From NCBI GenBank assembly GCA_001769195.1, contig MEOK01000027.1:6164-67133 (forward strand): 60,970 bases of DNA. The letters run 5' to 3'. The translations under genes were made by a program, and so were the position numbers. This stretch comes from Bacteroidetes bacterium GWF2_40_14 (GTDB taxonomy: Bacteria; Bacteroidota; Bacteroidia; Bacteroidales; UBA932). This document shows positions 44,560 through 52,453 of this stretch, in pieces; positions within the stretch are counted from its first letter, which is position 1, and each line of letters starts with the position of its first letter. Under the pieces are notes generated by a model that had not been told where the DNA came from, did no database searches, and saw only the letters and a list, made by a program, of their open reading frames with translations.

Positions 44560-45720
44560 TCAGAAAGCCGATTTCAACCGCTCCATCCCCTCTCTTACAA
44601 CCGAAAGAGGTGCCCCGATGTTCATTCGACGGAAACCTATTCCCTCTGTTCCAAACTGTGCGCCATCGTTAAGCCCCAGCTTTGCAACCTTTATCAGCCT
44701 TTCGCTTACCTCATCGTGAGTGTATCCAGTGGCTCTGAAATCGAGCCAGAGCAGAAAGGAGCTCTGGGGTTTGACCATCTTTACAGCCGGTAGCTCTTTA
44801 TTTAGGAAATCATATACATAATTGACATTTCCCTCAAGATACTTTATAAGATGACTCAGCCAATCCTCGCCACCCTTGTAAGCAGCTTCCATGGTGATGT
44901 GTCCGAAAATGTTGCCAAGATCGAGATGAAGGGAGGTAAGCTCCTTGTTGAATGCCCCCAATAGCTCCCTGGATGACGATACTATTACCGAGTTAAGCAT
45001 ACCGGCAATGTTGAATGTCTTGCTTGGGGCCATACCAGTAATGGTTATCTGAGCAATCTCCTCTGAGACCGATGCCAGAACCGTATGTTTGTTCCCGAAC
45101 AGGGCAAGGTCGGAATGTATCTCGTCTGAAAAGATCTTGACTCCGTATTTGCAGCACAAATCTCCCATTTGTTTAAGTTCTTCCCGGCTCCATGCTCTGC
45201 CCAGCGGATTGTGAGAGTTGCAGAGGATGAATAACTTGACGCCACTCTTTAACTTCGCCTCAAAATCATCCCAGTCCACATAGTACTGGCCATCCTTCTG
45301 GTAAAGAGGGGAGCATAACAGTTCCCTTTTCTGCTCCTTAACAATAGAATGGAACGGAGGATACACCGGAGTCTGTATTAAAACCTTGTCACCTTTTTCT
45401 GTAAATGCCCGTATTGCTATTGGTAGGGCGGCAACTATTCCGGGGCTGGATGTTATCCACTCAATCTTTACATCCCAGTTGTGCATTTTAGCAACCCAGC
45501 TTATAAAAGCCTCTTTGGAGCTCTCCGACCGGAATGTATAGCCAAAGACCCCATGTTCACTGAGCCTTCTGGCTGCTTCAGTTACCGCAGGAGGTGACTG
45601 AAAATCCATATCGGCAACCCACATAGGAAGGAGATCTTCAGTGCCAAACACCTCCTTGCGCAAATCATACTTCACACAGGAGGTGCCTTGCCTGTCGATA
45701 ATCTTGTCGAAATTGTACAT
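44560..45720 (-). CDS. MalY/PatB-family PLP aminotransferase (C-S beta-lyase)
   Basis: PLP enzyme of 386 residues of the class I/II aminotransferase fold, MalY/PatB group. It has LLPMWVADMDFQSPPAV, GVFGYTF, CNSHNPLGRAWSREEL, IFSDEIHSDLALFG and the PLP Lys in MAPSKTFNIAGML. Members cleave cystathionine or cysteine C-S bonds and some have aminotransferase activity. It is a probable source of homocysteine or sulfide. The gene closes a leftward run with ybjQ and pepT. Confidence 0.9.
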   Translation of the reverse strand: MYNFDKIIDRQGTSCVKYDLRKEVFGTEDLLPMWVADMDFQSPPAVTEAARRLSEHGVFGYTFRSESSKEAFISWVAKMHNWDVKIEWITSSPGIVAALPIAIRAFTEKGDKVLIQTPVYPPFHSIVKEQKRELLCSPLYQKDGQYYVDWDDFEAKLKSGVKLFILCNSHNPLGRAWSREELKQMGDLCCKYGVKIFSDEIHSDLALFGNKHTVLASVSEEIAQITITGMAPSKTFNIAGMLNSVIVSSSRELLGAFNKELTSLHLDLGNIFGHITMEAAYKGGEDWLSHLIKYLEGNVNYVYDFLNKELPAVKMVKPQSSFLLWLDFRATGYTHDEVSERLIKVAKLGLNDGAQFGTEGIGFRRMNIGAPLSVVREGMERLKSAF

Positions 45721-45738
45721 CTATGGTGCAGTTTTCTC

Positions 45739-46053
45739 TTAACGAACCTTTACAGCAGTACCTGCTGCAGTGACCATAAGCATAGATGATCCTATTGTTT
45801 CGTAGTCCAGATCAATTCCTATTATGGCGTTGGCTCCCATAGCCATGGCCTGATTGGTCATCTCCCTGATGGCCTCCTCTTTTGCCTCCTTAAGAACTCT
45901 CTCGTACGAACCTGAACGGCCACCTACTATATCTGTAATTCCGGCAAAGAAGTCTTTTACTATATTGGCTCCAATGATTGTTTCTCCTGAGACTAAACCT
46001 AAATATTGGTCGATATCTCTTCCCTGAAGGGTTGATGTTGTTGTTAGTAACAT
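45739..46053 (-). CDS. YbjQ/UPF0145 family protein
   Basis: Small cytoplasmic protein of 104 residues of the YbjQ (heavy-metal-binding-like) family: [53 protein letters not shown] and MVTAAGTAV, the last forming the conserved beta strands. Members form pentamers; function is unclear. It is preceded by a 16-bp tandem repeat in its 5' leader. Confidence 0.88.
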   Translation of the reverse strand: MLLTTTSTLQGRDIDQYLGLVSGETIIGANIVKDFFAGITDIVGGRSGSYERVLKEAKEEAIREMTNQAMAMGANAIIGIDLDYETIGSSMLMVTAAGTAVKVR

Positions 46054-46061
46054 GGTAATGT

Positions 46062-46119
46062 GCTAATTTGCTAATGGGTTAATTTGCTAATGGGTTAATT
46101 TGCTAATATGCTAATGGGG
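46062..46119. repeat. 16-bp tandem repeat before ybjQ
   Basis: About 3.5 copies of the 16-bp unit GTTAATTTGCTAATGG, the last ones degenerate, fill the space between the pepT stop and the ybjQ start. On the transcribed strand they read CCATTAGCAAATTAAC. Slippage could change the ybjQ leader length. Confidence 0.8.
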
Positions 46120-46122
46120 TGA

Positions 46123-47352
46123 TTATTTGGTGTAGAGGTAGATGAGGTTTATGATAACTTCGGTGGCCTTCTCCATGCTCTCTACAGGAACGTATTCAAA
46201 CTTGCCGTGGAAGTTGTGTCCACCGGCAAAAATATTGGGGCAAGGCAGACCCATGAATGAGAGTCTCGCTCCGTCGGTACCACCCCGGATTGGCTTGATA
46301 AGAGGAACAATCGAAGACATCTCCATTGCCTTAATGGCCTTCTCTACAATATGGTAGTGAGGCTCCACCTCTTTACGCATGTTGTAGTACTGGTCCTTTA
46401 ATTCAAGACGGAAGGTCCCCTCTCCGTACTTCATATTCATGAAGGTTATGCACTCCTCTATAAGGGTCTTTTTATCTTCGAACTTAGACATGTTATGATC
46501 TCTTATAATGTACTGAATCATAGCCTGTTCTACCGTACCGTCAAATCTTATTATGTGGAAGAAACCTTCGTAGTCCTGAGTGAATTCGGGGCGTTGCTCA
46601 ACCGGAAGCAATGAGTTGAACTCGCTTGCCAGAATAATGGCATTCACCATCTTATTCTTTGAATATCCCGGATGGATGTTACGACCCTGTATGTAAATCT
46701 TTGCAGAAGCGGCGTTGAAGTTCTCATATTCGAGCTCTCCAATCTGTCCGCCATCAAGAGTATAAGCGTAGTCGGCACCAAACTTCTTAACATCGAACTT
46801 GTCCACTCCGCGACCAATCTCTTCGTCGGGCGTGAAGCCTATCTTAATCTCCCCATGCAGGAATTCAGGGTGTGTCATTATGTACTCAACAGACGTCATA
46901 ATCTCTGCAATTCCCGCTTTGTCGTCTGCTCCAAGAAGCGTGTTCCCGTCTGTTGTAATAATGGTCTGTCCCTTATAGTCAGGAAGTTCTGGGAAGTCGG
47001 AAATTTTGAGAACAAGGTTCTTCTCCTTGTTTATAACTATGTCGCCACCGTCGTAATTCTTTACAATCTGTGGTTTTATGTTTTCTCCGGATGCATCAGG
47101 GGCACTGTCCACGTGGGCAATGAACCCAATCTTAGGCACCTTAGTTCCGGCAGGCAGGTTAGATGGTACAGTTGCCATTACATATCCAAATTCATCCAGA
47201 GCAGCATTGCTGACTCCCATCGCCAGCAACTCTTTTACAAGTAACCGCGACAGAACAAGCTGCTTCTTGGTGCTTGGCTGACTCTCCGAATCCGGGTCAG
47301 ATGCAGTGTCAATTGAAATATATCTTAAAAATTTATCTAATACAGATTCCAT
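46123..47352 (-). CDS. pepT: Peptidase T (aminotripeptidase)
   Basis: Cytoplasmic M20 metallopeptidase of 409 residues that removes the N-terminal residue of tripeptides. Zinc ligands are in FIAHVDSAPDASG (His, Asp), LLGADDKAGIAEIM, FTPDEEIGRGVDKFD (catalytic Glu-Glu), YTLDGGQIGELEYENF and the C-terminal AGGHNFHGKFEYVPVES. Length and order are those of PepT. It lies next to the OPT oligopeptide transporter, suggesting peptide use as nitrogen source. Confidence 0.95.
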   Translation of the reverse strand: MESVLDKFLRYISIDTASDPDSESQPSTKKQLVLSRLLVKELLAMGVSNAALDEFGYVMATVPSNLPAGTKVPKIGFIAHVDSAPDASGENIKPQIVKNYDGGDIVINKEKNLVLKISDFPELPDYKGQTIITTDGNTLLGADDKAGIAEIMTSVEYIMTHPEFLHGEIKIGFTPDEEIGRGVDKFDVKKFGADYAYTLDGGQIGELEYENFNAASAKIYIQGRNIHPGYSKNKMVNAIILASEFNSLLPVEQRPEFTQDYEGFFHIIRFDGTVEQAMIQYIIRDHNMSKFEDKKTLIEECITFMNMKYGEGTFRLELKDQYYNMRKEVEPHYHIVEKAIKAMEMSSIVPLIKPIRGGTDGARLSFMGLPCPNIFAGGHNFHGKFEYVPVESMEKATEVIINLIYLYTK

Positions 47353-47388
47353 TTTTTCTTCTTTTATGTGATGGTTAATATCCTGCTT

Positions 47389-49386
47389 CTAATTCTCAGC
47401 CTTGGCCCTTAAGCTGTCCCAGATGAGATAACCGATAATTACAATATACATGCCTAAAGCAAGCAAAACGGCAGGAGAGGACTCCATCCATTCAGGACTT
47501 GTAAGGTTGACTCCTCCGAATCTGATCAATGCACTTACTACACCCATCAATGCACCACCGGCAATAAATCCGGAAGCCAGAAGTGTTCCTCTCTCCTTGC
47601 GTGCTGTATTGAGAGACTCATCCTTGCTGCGGGTAGAGACGAACCATGCGATTGCACCACCAACCAGTAACGGAAGGTTAAGCTCAAGAGGAATGAACAT
47701 ACCAAGAGAGAATGCCAATGCAGGAACTCCGAAAAGTGTGAGGAATATAGATATTACGGCACCGATTCCGTAAAGCAGCCAAGGTGCACCGCCACCGGAC
47801 ATAAGTGGTTCAATTACAGCAGCCATTGCATTTGCCTGAGGAGCTACAAGAGCATGTTCCCCAACGAATCCGTATGTCTTGTTCAGAATTATCATAACAC
47901 CGCCAACTGTTGCAGCAGCCACAAGGGTTCCCAGGAACTTCCATGACTGTTGTTTTGCAGGGGTCGAACCAAGCCAGTAACCTATCTTGAGGTCTGTAAT
48001 AAAAGCTCCGGACATAGAAAGTGCAGTGCAGACCACACTTCCTATAATCAAAGCTGCTGTCATACCTGCTGTACCTTTAAGACCGCTGGCTACCATAACA
48101 ACCGATGCAAGTATAAGTGTCATAAGGGTCATTCCGCTTACAGGGTTTGTCCCTACAATTGCGATTGCATTTGCGGCCACGGTTGTAAACAGAAATGCGA
48201 TTACTCCCACTACAACAAGTGCTATAATTGCGTGATAAAGATTGTTCACCACTCCAAAGTAGAAGAACACAAAGGTTGCCGCCATCGCCACTAAAATACC
48301 TATAGCAATGATTTTCATAGGTATATCTCTCTGAGTTCTCAATGTAGATTTGTTAGGATCGGTATTTCCTTTAAGTTCCTTTGCTGCAAGACCAAAGGCA
48401 GATTTGATAATTCCGGCAGAGCGGATAATTCCAATCACACCTGCTGTAGCGATACCACCAATACCTATATGTCTGGCATATGTTCTGAATATCATTTCCG
48501 GTGACATGCTTCCTATTGTCTGAGCCAGACCTGTATTCATAAGGTCAATAACCTGTGCACCAAAGATAAGATTCATCAGAGGAATGATTACAAACCATAC
48601 AAGCATAGAGCCACAGGCAATAATAAATGCATATTTCAACCCAACAATGTATCCAAGACCCAGAACCGCAGCTCCGACATTTATCTTGACAACCATTTTG
48701 GCTTTCTCTGCAATGACCTCACCATAAGGAAGTACCCTTGTTGTGAAGACCTCCGACCACCATCCGAATGTAGATACAATAAAGTCATATAAACCTCCAA
48801 TAAGACCGCTTACGAGCAGAAGCTTAGCTCCTGTGCCACCGGTCTCTCCGCTTACCAGGACCTGGGTTGTTGCTGTAGCCTCAGGGAAAGGATACTTCCC
48901 GTGCATATCGGAAACAAAATATTTTCTGAATGGAATGAGAAACAAGATACCTAAAACACCTCCGAGCAGAGAGCTCATGAACACCTTTGCAAAGTCTACT
49001 GTAAGCTCAGGATACTTTGCCTGAAGGATATAAAGTGCAGGCAGAGTGAAGATTGCTCCTGCAACGATTGCTCCGGAACATGCTCCAATAGACTGGATGA
49101 TTACATTCTCTCCAAGTGCGTTTTTCCTTTTAAGTGCGCCTGACACTCCAACGGCGATTATCGCTATCGGAATTGCTGCTTCAAACACCTGTCCAACCTT
49201 CAATCCAAGATAAGCTGCCGCGGCAGAAAAAATAATTGTCATAAGTACCCCCATTGATACCGACCAGACACTAACCTCCGGGTAGTTTTTTGAGGGTGAC
49301 ATAATGGGCTTGTACTCTTCGCCTTGCTTCAGTTCGCGATACGCATTTTCCGGTAAACCTTTTGGTTTGCTGTTCTCTGTTTCCAT
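47389..49386 (-). CDS. OPT-family oligopeptide transporter
   Basis: Inner-membrane transporter of 665 residues with about 16 helices. OPT marks are VSVWSVSMGVLMTIIFSAAAAYLGLKVGQVFEAAIPIAII, here the core AAAAYLGLKVGQVFEA, PFPEATATTQVL and IFLTLFGVPALAFSLGMFIPLELN, core GMFIPLELNLPLLVGG. Members import oligopeptides or metal chelates. The gene is divergent from the arginine operon and its predicted promoter is 20 bases upstream. Confidence 0.93.
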   Translation of the reverse strand: METENSKPKGLPENAYRELKQGEEYKPIMSPSKNYPEVSVWSVSMGVLMTIIFSAAAAYLGLKVGQVFEAAIPIAIIAVGVSGALKRKNALGENVIIQSIGACSGAIVAGAIFTLPALYILQAKYPELTVDFAKVFMSSLLGGVLGILFLIPFRKYFVSDMHGKYPFPEATATTQVLVSGETGGTGAKLLLVSGLIGGLYDFIVSTFGWWSEVFTTRVLPYGEVIAEKAKMVVKINVGAAVLGLGYIVGLKYAFIIACGSMLVWFVIIPLMNLIFGAQVIDLMNTGLAQTIGSMSPEMIFRTYARHIGIGGIATAGVIGIIRSAGIIKSAFGLAAKELKGNTDPNKSTLRTQRDIPMKIIAIGILVAMAATFVFFYFGVVNNLYHAIIALVVVGVIAFLFTTVAANAIAIVGTNPVSGMTLMTLILASVVMVASGLKGTAGMTAALIIGSVVCTALSMSGAFITDLKIGYWLGSTPAKQQSWKFLGTLVAAATVGGVMIILNKTYGFVGEHALVAPQANAMAAVIEPLMSGGGAPWLLYGIGAVISIFLTLFGVPALAFSLGMFIPLELNLPLLVGGAIAWFVSTRSKDESLNTARKERGTLLASGFIAGGALMGVVSALIRFGGVNLTSPEWMESSPAVLLALGMYIVIIGYLIWDSLRAKAEN

Positions 49387-49406
49387 GTTTTTTTTGGTTT
49401 AATATT

Positions 49407-49414
49407 CAAAGGTA
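49407..49414 (-). promoter_or_regulatory. -7 element TACCTTTG for the OPT gene
   Basis: The minus strand reads TACCTTTG, a perfect TAnnTTTG, about 20 bases before the OPT start. It mirrors the plus-strand element at 49437-49444 with 22 bases between them. No TTTG at -33. Confidence 0.5.
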
Positions 49415-49436
49415 TGAATTTTCTAAATAATTATTT

Positions 49437-49444
49437 TACCTTTG
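49437..49444 (+). promoter_or_regulatory. -7 element TACCTTTG for the arginine operon
   Basis: Perfect TAnnTTTG on the plus strand, 8 bases before the leader ORF at 49453. Start of transcription is expected at about 49448, so the leader would be almost leaderless. No -33 TTTG at the right distance. Confidence 0.5.
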
Positions 49445-49452
49445 CCGCTACA

Positions 49453-49518
49453 ATGAATCAAACAAACTGCAATATCAACTTCAACCGTAAACACAGACAC
49501 GTCCGACGATGCGTCTGA
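49453..49518 (+). CDS. Candidate arginine leader peptide
   Basis: ORF of 21 codons upstream of the arginine operon and outside any known gene. The last ten residues read RKHRHVRRCV with four Arg codons (CGT, AGA, CGA, CGA), including a tandem CGA CGA. The codons lie within the hairpin 49494-49517 and just ahead of a T7 run. The ATG is within a few bases of the predicted transcription start. This is the layout of an attenuation leader peptide. Chance Arg richness in a 21-codon ORF cannot be excluded from one sequence. Confidence 0.45.
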   Translation: MNQTNCNINFNRKHRHVRRCV

Positions 49519-49533
49519 GAAGGCAGTTTTTTT
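49464..49533 (+). terminator. Attenuator-like hairpin with T-run in arg leader
   Basis: Outer arms AAACTGC (49464-49470) and GCAGTTT (49523-49529) form a perfect 7-bp stem that runs into T7 at 49527-49533. Inside, 49494-49517 folds as CAGAC-a-CGTC / GATG-c-GTCTG with a CGAC loop, holding the Arg codons. The 85 bases after the T-run contain two weaker stems (TGATCT/AGATCA at 49535-49551; GCAGG/CCTGC at 49559-49577) whose GCAG/CTGC segments could compete with the outer stem. Confidence 0.45.
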
Positions 49534-49618
49534 CTGATCTTTCTTAGATCAATTTCACGCAGGTAGTGTACCCCTGCAAAAATCAATCACATACTAACAA
49601 TTTTACTGTTTATTAAAA

Positions 49619-50236
49619 ATGGATGTAACCATTTGTGTGGCTAATATTAGTCATGTAAAGTATGCAGAGCGTATCTGCGAACTGGTATATATTTCGGCAC
49701 AGGAGAGAGGCACCGGAATTGCGACAAGGTCTCCTGAATACATTGCTGAGAAGATGATTGCCGGCAAGGCGGTCATTGCTCTGGATGGCGACGAGGTAGC
49801 CGGCTTTTCATATATTGAGACCTGGAGCCACAGCAAGTTTGTGGCAAACTCAGGTTTGATAATTGCCCACGATTACCGACATTCGGGGCTGGCAAGAAGG
49901 GTAAAAGCTAAGATATTCGAGCATTCCAGAAAACTATATCCCGATGCTAAAATCTTCAGCATCACAACTGGTCTGGCTGTAATGAAGCTTAATACCGAAC
50001 TCGGTTTTAAGCCTGTTACGTTTTCTGAACTGACAGACGACAAGGATTTCTGGAAGGGTTGCGAAGGATGTAAGAACTTTGACATACTCCAAAGAAACAA
50101 CCATAAAATGTGCCTATGCACAGGTTTGCTGTATGATCCGGCAGAGGTAGCAAAAGAGAAGAATCTTCTAAGCAGGTCGAACCCTATTCTTGCTACTGTT
50201 GGGAAAATCAATTCAATAATATCGTTTAAAAAATAG
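49619..50236 (+). CDS. GNAT N-acylglutamate synthase (likely N-succinylglutamate synthase)
   Basis: First committed step of arginine synthesis: acylation of glutamate, in this lineage probably with succinyl-CoA. The protein has 205 residues with a GNAT fold: the CoA-binding loop is DYRHSGLARRVKAKIF (residues ~85-100) and MKLNTELGFKPV follows. The last third has a Cys cluster, C148-x2-C151 and C165-x-C167 (FWKGCEGC, HKMCLCTG), suggesting a metal site. It is first in the arg operon, which supports the role. It is not a classical ArgA (no kinase-like domain). Assignment rests on operon context plus recall that Bacteroides uses a GNAT protein here. Confidence 0.75.
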   Translation: MDVTICVANISHVKYAERICELVYISAQERGTGIATRSPEYIAEKMIAGKAVIALDGDEVAGFSYIETWSHSKFVANSGLIIAHDYRHSGLARRVKAKIFEHSRKLYPDAKIFSITTGLAVMKLNTELGFKPVTFSELTDDKDFWKGCEGCKNFDILQRNNHKMCLCTGLLYDPAEVAKEKNLLSRSNPILATVGKINSIISFKK

Positions 50237-50246
50237 TGTATAAGAG

Positions 50247-51437
50247 ATGAAAAAGAAAGTAGTATTGGCATTCAGCGGAGGCTTGGACACATCATTCTGT
50301 GTTCCGTATTTGAAAATTGAAAAGGATCTCGAAGTACATACTGTTGTTGTAAACACAGGCGGCTTTACAGCAGAAGAGGAGAAGAAGATAGAGGAAAGGG
50401 CACTTACACTGGGTGCTGCCTCACACACTTGTATCAATGCAGTTGAGGAGTATTATAAGAAGGGGATCAAGTATCTTCTTTTCGGAAACATACTCAAGAA
50501 CTCTACATATCCACTTTCAGTAAGTTCAGAAAGGATCTTTCAGGCGCTTGAGGTTCTTAAAGTTGTAAAGGAGCTAAATGCAGAATTCGTTGCGCACGGC
50601 AGCACCGGTGCCGGGAACGACCAGGTACGGTTTGACCTTGTTTTTGAAGTTATGGCACCCGAAGTGGGCGTTATTGCCCCAATAAGGGAACTTGCTCTCT
50701 CTAGGAAAGATGAGATAGATTATCTGAACAAACACGGCTTCGACTTCTCATGGGAGAAGGCTAAGTATTCTATAAATCAGGGTATTTGGGGAACCAGCAT
50801 AGGAGGTGTGGAGACACTGAGCTCCTCGGGGGTACTTCCGGAAGAGGCCTATCCCTCTAAAGTGACCAAAACAAATCCCGAAAGAGTTAAAATAGGTTTT
50901 GAAAAGGGCGAACCATGTTCACTCAATGGCGAGAAGATGGATCCTGTGTCACTTATTCACAAGCTTAATGCAATTGCATCGGCCTTTGGAGCAGGCAGAG
51001 ATATCCATGTGGGAGATACCATTATAGGAATAAAGGGGAGAGTGGGCTTTGAGGCATCAGCTCCGCTTATTTTGGTAAAGGCACATCATCTTCTTGAAAA
51101 ACACACTCTTACAAAGGGACAGCTCTACTGGAAGGAGCAGCTTGCCGGATGGTACGGACAACTTATGCACGAGGCTCAGTATCTCGATCCACTGATGAGA
51201 AATATCGAGGTCTTTTTAGATGACACACAGACATCGGTTTGCGGTGTGGTTGAGGTGGAACTTCGGCCATATCATTTTGCGGTCTTAGGTTGCGAAAGCC
51301 CTTACGATCTTATGAACTCTAAGTTCGGAGATTATGGTGAGGCTAATAAATCTTTCACCGGACAAGATGTGATTGGCTTTACCAAGGTTTTGGCTAATCC
51401 GTTGAAAATTTACTATTCTGTACATAAAAATGATTAA
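50247..51437 (+). CDS. argG: Argininosuccinate synthase
   Basis: Condenses citrulline and aspartate with ATP to argininosuccinate, 396 residues. The PP-motif reads VLAFSGGLDTSFCVPYL; HGSTGAGNDQVRFDL, SINQGIWGTSIGG and FEASAPLILVKAHHLLEKHTL are conserved stretches. Length is as usual. Starts 10 bases after the acyltransferase and ends overlapping argC by eight bases. Cytoplasmic, in the arginine pathway. Confidence 0.96.
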   Translation: MKKKVVLAFSGGLDTSFCVPYLKIEKDLEVHTVVVNTGGFTAEEEKKIEERALTLGAASHTCINAVEEYYKKGIKYLLFGNILKNSTYPLSVSSERIFQALEVLKVVKELNAEFVAHGSTGAGNDQVRFDLVFEVMAPEVGVIAPIRELALSRKDEIDYLNKHGFDFSWEKAKYSINQGIWGTSIGGVETLSSSGVLPEEAYPSKVTKTNPERVKIGFEKGEPCSLNGEKMDPVSLIHKLNAIASAFGAGRDIHVGDTIIGIKGRVGFEASAPLILVKAHHLLEKHTLTKGQLYWKEQLAGWYGQLMHEAQYLDPLMRNIEVFLDDTQTSVCGVVEVELRPYHFAVLGCESPYDLMNSKFGDYGEANKSFTGQDVIGFTKVLANPLKIYYSVHKND

Positions 51438-52422
51438 GGTTGCGGTGGCCGGAGGGACGGGCTATACTGCCGGAGAACTCCTCAGAATTCTGATAAATCA
51501 TCCTCATACCGAGGTCGTGTCGGTCTACAGCACCAGTTCTGTGGGAGCATTGGTATCCTCGGCGCACAGAGATCTTTTGGGAGATACAGATCTTAGATTT
51601 TCCGGCAACACAGAGTTCGAAAATGTCAAGAGTAGTCTTGATGTGCTTTTTCTGTGCCTCGGACACGGTCTTTCAAAAAAGTTTCTGGACGATTTCAAGA
51701 TTTCGGCCAAATGCAAAGTGATTGACCTTGGAAACGACTTTCGTCTTGAGAGCAGGTACAACCATTCGGAATTTGTATATGGTCTTAGCGAGTTCAACAA
51801 GAAAGAGATAGAATCGGCAAATCAGATAGCAAATCCCGGGTGCTTTGCAACAGCTATCCTGCTGGGGCTTTCACCACTGGCATTGAAAGGAGCTCTTACA
51901 GATGACATTCATATTCATGCCCTTACAGGTTCCACCGGAGCAGGAAAGTCGCCATCTGAGAGCACCCATTTCAGTTACAGGAGCTCTAATATATCGGTAT
52001 ACAAACCCTTTACACATCAGCATATTGGGGAGATCGAAAAGACTCTTGCATATATGATGGGCTCCAAGGCCCCCGTAATTAATTTTGTTCCTATGAGGGG
52101 TGACTTTGCAAGGGGGATATTTGCCAGCATATATACAAAATGTTCAGACGACACATCGCTTGAGGATATGCGGGAATACTTCAGACAAACATACAGCAAC
52201 TCTCCTTTTGTATTTGTATCTGACGAGAGTATATCTCTTAAAGAGGTTGTTAACACAAACAAGGCACTGTTACATATCGAAAAGCACAACGGTTACTGGC
52301 ATTTAACAGTTATTATAGATAATTTAATCAAAGGCGCTTCAGGTCAGGCTGTCCAGAACATGAATATCATGTGCGGTTTTGAGGAGAATTGCGGACTTAA
52401 GCTTAAAGGGAACGCTTTCTAA
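51430..52422 (+). CDS. argC: N-acyl-gamma-glutamyl-phosphate reductase
   Basis: Reduces N-acylglutamyl phosphate to the semialdehyde with NADPH; here the acyl group is probably succinyl. 330 residues, with Rossmann motif VAVAGGTGYTAGELLR at the N-terminus and catalytic Cys138 in NPGCFATA, followed by TGSTGAGKSPSESTHFSYRS and FVPMRGDFARGIFASIY. The start overlaps the argG stop by eight bases, implying coupled translation. Confidence 0.95.
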   Translation: MIKVAVAGGTGYTAGELLRILINHPHTEVVSVYSTSSVGALVSSAHRDLLGDTDLRFSGNTEFENVKSSLDVLFLCLGHGLSKKFLDDFKISAKCKVIDLGNDFRLESRYNHSEFVYGLSEFNKKEIESANQIANPGCFATAILLGLSPLALKGALTDDIHIHALTGSTGAGKSPSESTHFSYRSSNISVYKPFTHQHIGEIEKTLAYMMGSKAPVINFVPMRGDFARGIFASIYTKCSDDTSLEDMREYFRQTYSNSPFVFVSDESISLKEVVNTNKALLHIEKHNGYWHLTVIIDNLIKGASGQAVQNMNIMCGFEENCGLKLKGNAF

Positions 52423-52453
52423 AAATTTACATGAAAATTAACAAAGTAATTCA

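Noticed and set aside
46062-46119. CRISPR array
   Set aside because: The 16-bp repeats are directly adjacent with no spacers and no cas genes are present.
47950-48294. 114-codon Cys/His-rich ORF opposite the OPT gene
   Set aside because: The Cys/His pattern comes from antisense reading of Ala/Val/Thr codons in membrane helices; no start context or homology.
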